A DNA stretch of 64,000 bases from a bacterium UBP2_UBA5202 (GTDB taxonomy: Bacteria; Edwardsbacteria; AC1; EtOH8). Position 1 is the first letter of the stretch, and each line of letters begins with the position of its first letter. The notes under the pieces were generated by a model. The model was given only the letters and a program-made list of their open reading frames with translations. It was not told the origin of the DNA and searched no databases. Of this stretch, positions 60,102 to 64,000 are shown in pieces. A program made the translations under genes and the position numbers. The stretch lies in NCBI GenBank assembly GCA_002412795.1, contig DHVS01000032.1, positions 19,434 to 83,433 of the forward strand, in the 5' to 3' direction.

Positions 60102-60530
60102 TCAGTCGCCGGAGTTCCCAACTTTTTTCCGCAGGGACTTGGTCTGCCCCTTTTTCTTTTTATCATCCACCCTCCTGGCCCTGGAAGCATAGGTGGGCTT
60201 GGTCTTCCGGCGAATCTTGGGCCGGACGGCCGCCAGCCTGATGATCTCCGCCAGGCGCTGCCGGGCTTCCAGCCGGTTGGCCTCGCGGGTCCGGTGGTTG
60301 CGGGCATCGATGACCAGATAACCGTCCAGGTTGATCCGATTCCGGTAAAGGGAAAACAGCCGCTGCTTCACCTCCGCCGTCAGGCAAAGACTGCCGGCCG
60401 CATTGAACTTCAGCTTGACCGCAGTGGCCACCTTGTTGACGTTCTGTCCGCCCGGCCCCGAAGCCCGGATGAACTCTTCGGAAAGTTCGTCTTCGGCTAT
60501 CATTATGTTCTGGTTGACTGTCAGCGCCAT
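60102..60530 (-). CDS. arfB: Peptidyl-tRNA hydrolase ArfB (class I release factor-like)
   Basis: 142 residues. The catalytic GGQ is in RASGPGGQNVNKV (about residues 24-34). The protein lacks a codon-recognition domain and ends in a basic tail (RRVDDKKKKGQTKSLRKKV) that enters the empty mRNA channel. This is the ArfB/YaeJ layout, which rescues stalled ribosomes. Length matches E. coli ArfB. It appears to be a single gene. Confidence 0.92.
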   Translation of the reverse strand: MALTVNQNIMIAEDELSEEFIRASGPGGQNVNKVATAVKLKFNAAGSLCLTAEVKQRLFSLYRNRINLDGYLVIDARNHRTREANRLEARQRLAEIIRLAAVRPKIRRKTKPTYASRARRVDDKKKKGQTKSLRKKVGNSGD

Positions 60531-60592
60531 TTGGCAAAATATTCTGATATCATTTTTCCGCCTTATAAGCTAATTGATCCACCGGAAAGTTA

Positions 60593-60688
60593 TTATTTTC
60601 CTTTGAGTACATGGGCAAAGCTGTAAACCGTCAAGAATATTATCAGGCCCCAGGAAAGGGCCATGAACAGAGTGCCCCAAGCATTCAT
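60593..60688 (-). CDS. Tiny membrane subunit of the NSS transporter (MetS-like)
   Basis: 31 residues, one membrane helix: MNAWGTLFMALSWGLIIF followed by a short basic tail (HVLKGK). AAGGAGG lies 9 bases before the ATG. It starts 28 bases after the stop of the SNF-type transporter. MetS-type mini-subunits follow NSS-family MetP genes and are needed for methionine/alanine import in Corynebacterium; the position, size and single helix agree. Too short for routine gene calling. Confidence 0.75.
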   Translation of the reverse strand: MNAWGTLFMALSWGLIIFLTVYSFAHVLKGK

Positions 60689-60715
60689 GTTATACTGCCT
60701 CCTTGTGTTAACCTT

Positions 60716-62275
60716 TCAGGCATTTTCAACTTTGCTTTTTCGCTTCCAGGCCCAGGCCACCAGCCCTATGATCACCGCCCATAAACCGAATACCAATCCC
60801 CGGGCGGCCCACTGGTACGGCTGGTCGGCCGGGGCCACCCCCTTCATCGCGATGAACGGCCAGAACTGCTGATAGGACCAGACCCCCAGCAGGATCAGCA
60901 GATAGGCCGGGGTCACGTATTTGATGATGGGTTTGTAGATCGCGGGGATCCTCATCTGGGCGCCCTGATGCATCTCCTTCCATCCTTTTTCGATCCCGAA
61001 TACCCAGGAGAACAGGATGATCTCGATGGTGGCGAACACCACCAGGAACAGGGTGCCGCCCCAGAAATCAAGCTCGTCCACGAAGCCGTGGCCCAGAAAG
61101 AAGATGGCGGGCAGACAGGCCGTCAGAGAGACCGCGCCCAGCGCCAGCACCGATCTCCGGCGGCTCCACCCGAGCTCGTCCTCCAGGAACGAGATGGCCG
61201 GCTGGATCAGGGAGACCGAGGAAGTTATTCCGGCAATGAACAGCAGCAAAAACCACAGCCCGGAGAACATTGCCCCCCAAGGCATTTTCCCGAAGATCAT
61301 GGGCATGGTCACAAAGCCCAGGTTGAAGGTGCCGCTCTGGGCGGCGGTTAAAGCTCCGGCCGCCCCGCCCAGGAAGATGAAGGCCGCCGGGATCACTATG
61401 GAACCGCCCAGGATCACTTCGCAGAATTCGTTGGTGGCCGAAGCCGTCAGCCCCGACAGCGCCACATCGTCGTTTTTCTTGAGATAACTGGCGTAGGTCA
61501 GGATCACCCCGATCCCCACCGACAGGGTGAAGAATATCTGGCCGGCGGCCTCTATCCAGACCCTGGCGTTGGCGAGCTGGGAAAAATCCGGATTCCAGAC
61601 AAAGCCCAGGGCGTTCTTCACCGAAAGTTCCGGCATAGCCGGATCCGGGGTTCCCAGGGACAGCACCCGGATGGCCAGCAATATTCCTATTCCTATCAGC
61701 ACCGGCATCCCGTACTTGGAAAGTTTTTCTATTCCCCCCTGAATTCCTTTATAGATGAAATAGAAATTAATCAGGAAGGTCAGGGCAAAGAAGACCAGGG
61801 CCGGGGCCAACCCCGAGAAATACTGGTTCTGGGCCAGTCCCTGAAAGCCAGACAAGAAAGCCTTCATCTCGGCCTGGCCGCCTCCGAACGGCAGATGCCC
61901 GGTGAAAGAATACCAGGCATAGGCCAGGGTCCAGGATTCGATGTACATGTAGTAAATGAGGATGATGAAAGGCCCCAGCACTCCTATGGTCCCCAGGTAT
62001 TTGGCCCAGCGCCCTGTCCCGTCCAGTTTGTCAAAGATGCCGGGGGCGGTGCCGTGGCCACGCTGTCCTCCCAGGCGCCCGATCGTCCATTCCACCCACA
62101 TCATGGGAATGCCCAAAAGCAGAAAGGCAATGAAATAGGGGATCATAAAGGCCCCGCCGCCGTTAAGCACCGCCTTGGCCGGGAACCGCAGGAAATTCCC
62201 CAGCCCCACCGCGCTTCCGGCCACGGCCAGAATGACCCCCAGTTTGGAGCCCCATTGTTCGCGTTTTTCTGACAT
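60716..62275 (-). CDS. Sodium-dependent amino-acid transporter, NSS/SNF family
   Basis: 519 residues with about 12 membrane helices. Family landmarks: EQWGSKLGVILAVAGSAVGLGNFLRFP at the start, GGGAFMIPYF, MMWVEWTIGRLGG, and TLSVGIGVILTYASYL for the sodium/substrate site. Imports an amino acid with sodium at the inner membrane; the substrate is not certain, but a MetS-like mini-subunit downstream hints at methionine or alanine. GGAGAG precedes the ATG. Confidence 0.9.
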   Translation of the reverse strand: MSEKREQWGSKLGVILAVAGSAVGLGNFLRFPAKAVLNGGGAFMIPYFIAFLLLGIPMMWVEWTIGRLGGQRGHGTAPGIFDKLDGTGRWAKYLGTIGVLGPFIILIYYMYIESWTLAYAWYSFTGHLPFGGGQAEMKAFLSGFQGLAQNQYFSGLAPALVFFALTFLINFYFIYKGIQGGIEKLSKYGMPVLIGIGILLAIRVLSLGTPDPAMPELSVKNALGFVWNPDFSQLANARVWIEAAGQIFFTLSVGIGVILTYASYLKKNDDVALSGLTASATNEFCEVILGGSIVIPAAFIFLGGAAGALTAAQSGTFNLGFVTMPMIFGKMPWGAMFSGLWFLLLFIAGITSSVSLIQPAISFLEDELGWSRRRSVLALGAVSLTACLPAIFFLGHGFVDELDFWGGTLFLVVFATIEIILFSWVFGIEKGWKEMHQGAQMRIPAIYKPIIKYVTPAYLLILLGVWSYQQFWPFIAMKGVAPADQPYQWAARGLVFGLWAVIIGLVAWAWKRKSKVENA

Positions 62276-62377
62276 ACTCTCTCCTCTTAAACGCTTGAAT
62301 GAATATTGAATTTAGGAGACGGTAGACCGGACAACCCTTCAGTATTCTGACTTCAATATTCTGTATCCCGGTTCAGC

Positions 62378-63583
62378 TCACATATTCTTCCTGATCATGG
62401 TGGCCAGCCTCAGGATTCCTTCCTCGATCTGGGCCTCGGTGGGATAGGAGAAATTCATCCGCATGGCGTTCTGGCCCTTGCCGTCGCAATGGAAGGCGGT
62501 GCCCACCACGTAGGCCACCTTCTCTTCTATGGCTTTGGGAAAAAGCTCGTTGGCGCTCATGTTCTTGGGCAGCCTGATCCACAGGAACAGCCCGCCTTCG
62601 GGCTTGGTCCATTTCACCCCCTTGGGCATGTGCTTCTTCAGGGCTTTCAGCATCACCTGGCGCTTCTGGCCATAGATCAGCTTGATCCGCTCGATCTGGG
62701 GCTGCAGCAGGCCCTGCTTCATGTATTCGGCGGTAATCAGCTGGTTGAAGGAGGGGCTGCACAGGTCCATGCTCTGCTTGGCCACTATCATCCGGTCCAT
62801 CCATTCGGCCGGGGCGGTGATCCAGGCCAGGCGCAGGCCCGGGCAGAAGATCTTGGAGAAGGTCCCCAGCACTATCACCTGGTTCTGGGTGTCCAGGCTG
62901 TAGATGGGCGGCACCGGATCCCCGGTGAAGCGCAGGTCGCGGTAGGGGCTGTCCTCCACGATGGGCACTTCGTACCGGTAGGCCAGCTCCAGCAGTTTCT
63001 TTCGGCGCTCCAGGCTCATGGTGATCCCCGACGGGTTCTGGAAATCGGGCACCACATAGATGAATTTGGGCTTCTTTTTCTTCTGGGCCATTTTGCCCAG
63101 GACCTTCTCCAGCTTGTCCATCCGCATCCCCTCATCGTCCTGGGGCACGCCCACCATCTTGGCCCGGTAGGCGGTGAAGGCCTGGAGCCCGCCCACGTAG
63201 CTGGGGAGTTCTACGATCACGGTGTCGCCGGGATCCAAAAACACCTTGGACACGATGTCCAGCCCCTGCTGGGAGCCAGAGGTGATGAAGATGTTCTCCG
63301 GCTTGATGCCCGACTTTTCCTGGGACATCCACTTGGCCAGCTCCTCGCGCAGGGGCGCCTCGCCCTCGGTGGTCCCGTACTGCAGGGCCGTGGCCCCTTT
63401 TTCCCGCAGCAGCCGGCAGGAGATCTCCTCTATCTCCTTGACCGGGAAGGTGTCGGGGGCCGGCAGTCCGCCGGCAAAGCTGATGATGCCGGGCTGGCGG
63501 GTGAACTTCAAAAGTTCGCGGATCTCGGAACGCTTCATGTTCAGGGCGTTCTTGGAATAAAAGGCCGAAAGGTCTTTGATCAT
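62378..63583 (-). CDS. PLP-dependent aminotransferase, 2-aminoadipate / aromatic type (class I/II)
   Basis: 401 residues. Landmarks: ISFAGGLPAPDTFP, LQYGTTEGEAPLREELA, FITSGSQQGLDIV, VVPDFQNPSGITMS, EDSPYRDLRF, the PLP lysine in GTFSKIFCPGLRL, and the C-terminal Arg in MRMNFSYP. It belongs with LysN/2-aminoadipate and related multi-substrate aminotransferases. Cytoplasmic; exact substrate not determined. GGAG lies upstream of the ATG. Confidence 0.88.
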   Translation of the reverse strand: MIKDLSAFYSKNALNMKRSEIRELLKFTRQPGIISFAGGLPAPDTFPVKEIEEISCRLLREKGATALQYGTTEGEAPLREELAKWMSQEKSGIKPENIFITSGSQQGLDIVSKVFLDPGDTVIVELPSYVGGLQAFTAYRAKMVGVPQDDEGMRMDKLEKVLGKMAQKKKKPKFIYVVPDFQNPSGITMSLERRKKLLELAYRYEVPIVEDSPYRDLRFTGDPVPPIYSLDTQNQVIVLGTFSKIFCPGLRLAWITAPAEWMDRMIVAKQSMDLCSPSFNQLITAEYMKQGLLQPQIERIKLIYGQKRQVMLKALKKHMPKGVKWTKPEGGLFLWIRLPKNMSANELFPKAIEEKVAYVVGTAFHCDGKGQNAMRMNFSYPTEAQIEEGILRLATMIRKNM

Positions 63584-63683
63584 GGCTGGTGACTCCGATA
63601 TTTTATATTGATTTATTGGTTTATCGCTTTGGCGCCGTTCTAAGAAACTAACTCTTTTTCATAATTTCCGGACAATAACTAAT

Positions 63684-64000
63684 TTATATCTTAATGCTTT
63701 TCTGCTCCAGACCCGTCTCTTTGGCCATCATTTCAAAATGCCGGTCGGCATGCAGCAGCAGGCAGCGGTACTTTATGGCCAGACGGGCAATGATCAGATC
63801 GGTGGTTGGTATCCTTAGACCGGCCCTTATCAGGCGATGGCCCAATTGGGCAACCATCTTCCATTCCTCCTCCGGGAACGGCAGATAATGTAAGGAGCCC
63901 AGCTCGCTGGAGAGATCTTGATACTCCCCCTCGTTTCGGGCTCCCTGTAAAAGTTCTGCCAGGATCATTCCGGCGGTGGCCGCCCGGTCATGCTCCAGCA
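63684..64000 (-). CDS. VapC-like PIN-domain toxin, truncated by the window end
   Basis: At least 105 residues in frame to the window edge. LEHDRAATAGMILAELLQGAR near the visible start and RIPTTDLIIARLAIKYRCLLLHADRHFEMMA carry conserved acidic PIN residues; the N-terminal LLDTS...WI part lies outside the window. A start at ATG 63968 would cut the domain, so the gene almost certainly begins beyond 64000. PIN toxins are RNases usually paired with a small antitoxin gene upstream, which would also be outside the window. Confidence 0.85.
   Translation of the reverse strand, partial: LEHDRAATAGMILAELLQGARNEGEYQDLSSELGSLHYLPFPEEEWKMVAQLGHRLIRAGLRIPTTDLIIARLAIKYRCLLLHADRHFEMMAKETGLEQKSIKI

Noticed and set aside
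62489..63592. 367-codon plus-strand frame opposite the aminotransferase
   Set aside because: Antisense shadow of a complete PLP enzyme with all conserved residues on the minus strand.
1..64000. CRISPR array, rRNA genes or complete insertion sequences
   Set aside because: No regularly spaced direct repeats, rRNA landmarks or transposase genes were seen.

Overview
The window looks like chromosome from a GC-rich, Gram-negative bacterium outside the well-studied phyla. Gram-negative envelope genes are lpxK (lipid A), predicted outer-membrane barrels and a BY-kinase export locus. A 1210-residue secreted protein ends in a FlgD-like/type IX-style sorting domain, and TPR and Ig-like proteins are abundant, as in FCB-group and related candidate phyla (for example TA06/Edwardsbacteria-like lineages). 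That placement is inference; no rRNA or phylogenetic marker set is present. Many starts have weak or no Shine-Dalgarno sequence, and several promoters sit so close to the start codon that leaderless mRNAs are likely.

Layout. 0-7 kb: minus-strand housekeeping and unknown genes (methyltransferases, TPR protein, DUF3667, an AT-rich signal-peptidase-like gene whose usual nucleophile Ser is Ala, DUF362 ferredoxin, pgsA), with two copies of a ~185-bp dispersed repeat. 7.4 kb: tRNA-Leu(CAA). 8-10.2 kb: two tandem PilT-type ATPases. 10.5-13.8 kb: radical SAM/SPASM protein, TPR protein, hemW. 14-18.9 kb: predicted barrel, ECF sigma factor, anti-sigma factor and Ig-repeat protein on the plus strand. 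18.9-25.1 kb: minus-strand membrane protein, dacB, HNH nuclease, tRNA-Ala(GGC), nadA, lpxK. 25.2-31.2 kb: PHP phosphoesterase, two stand-alone cyclic-nucleotide-binding proteins and a large class III cyclase/AAA/TPR protein. 31.3-37.3 kb: a sigma-54 regulatory unit (secreted repeat protein, winged-helix-like protein, sigma-54 promoter, upstream dyads, GAF-AAA+-Fis activator). 37.5-40.1 kb: transketolase and lipocalin. 40.2-49.5 kb: a duplicated envelope locus, SLBB - BY-kinase - barrel/PEGA/TPR - barrel/PEGA/TPR - SLBB - BY-kinase. 49.6-53.7 kb: broken DUF4160 gene with DUF2442 partner, saccharopine-dehydrogenase-like gene on a near-perfect promoter, and a cupin / L,D-transpeptidase / 4Fe-4S membrane protein operon. 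53.8-57.1 kb: DUF5674 pair and RHS debris, including an AT-rich RHS tip with an HExxH motif beside a secreted beta-propeller-like protein. 57.1-64 kb: NlpC/P60 lipoprotein, nitroreductase, TPR protein, arfB, NSS transporter with a tiny membrane subunit, aminotransferase and a PIN toxin cut by the window end.

The parts that most resemble undescribed systems are the duplicated SLBB/BY-kinase/barrel locus and the sigma-54 unit. Functional statements come from motif recognition by eye; no database search was possible.
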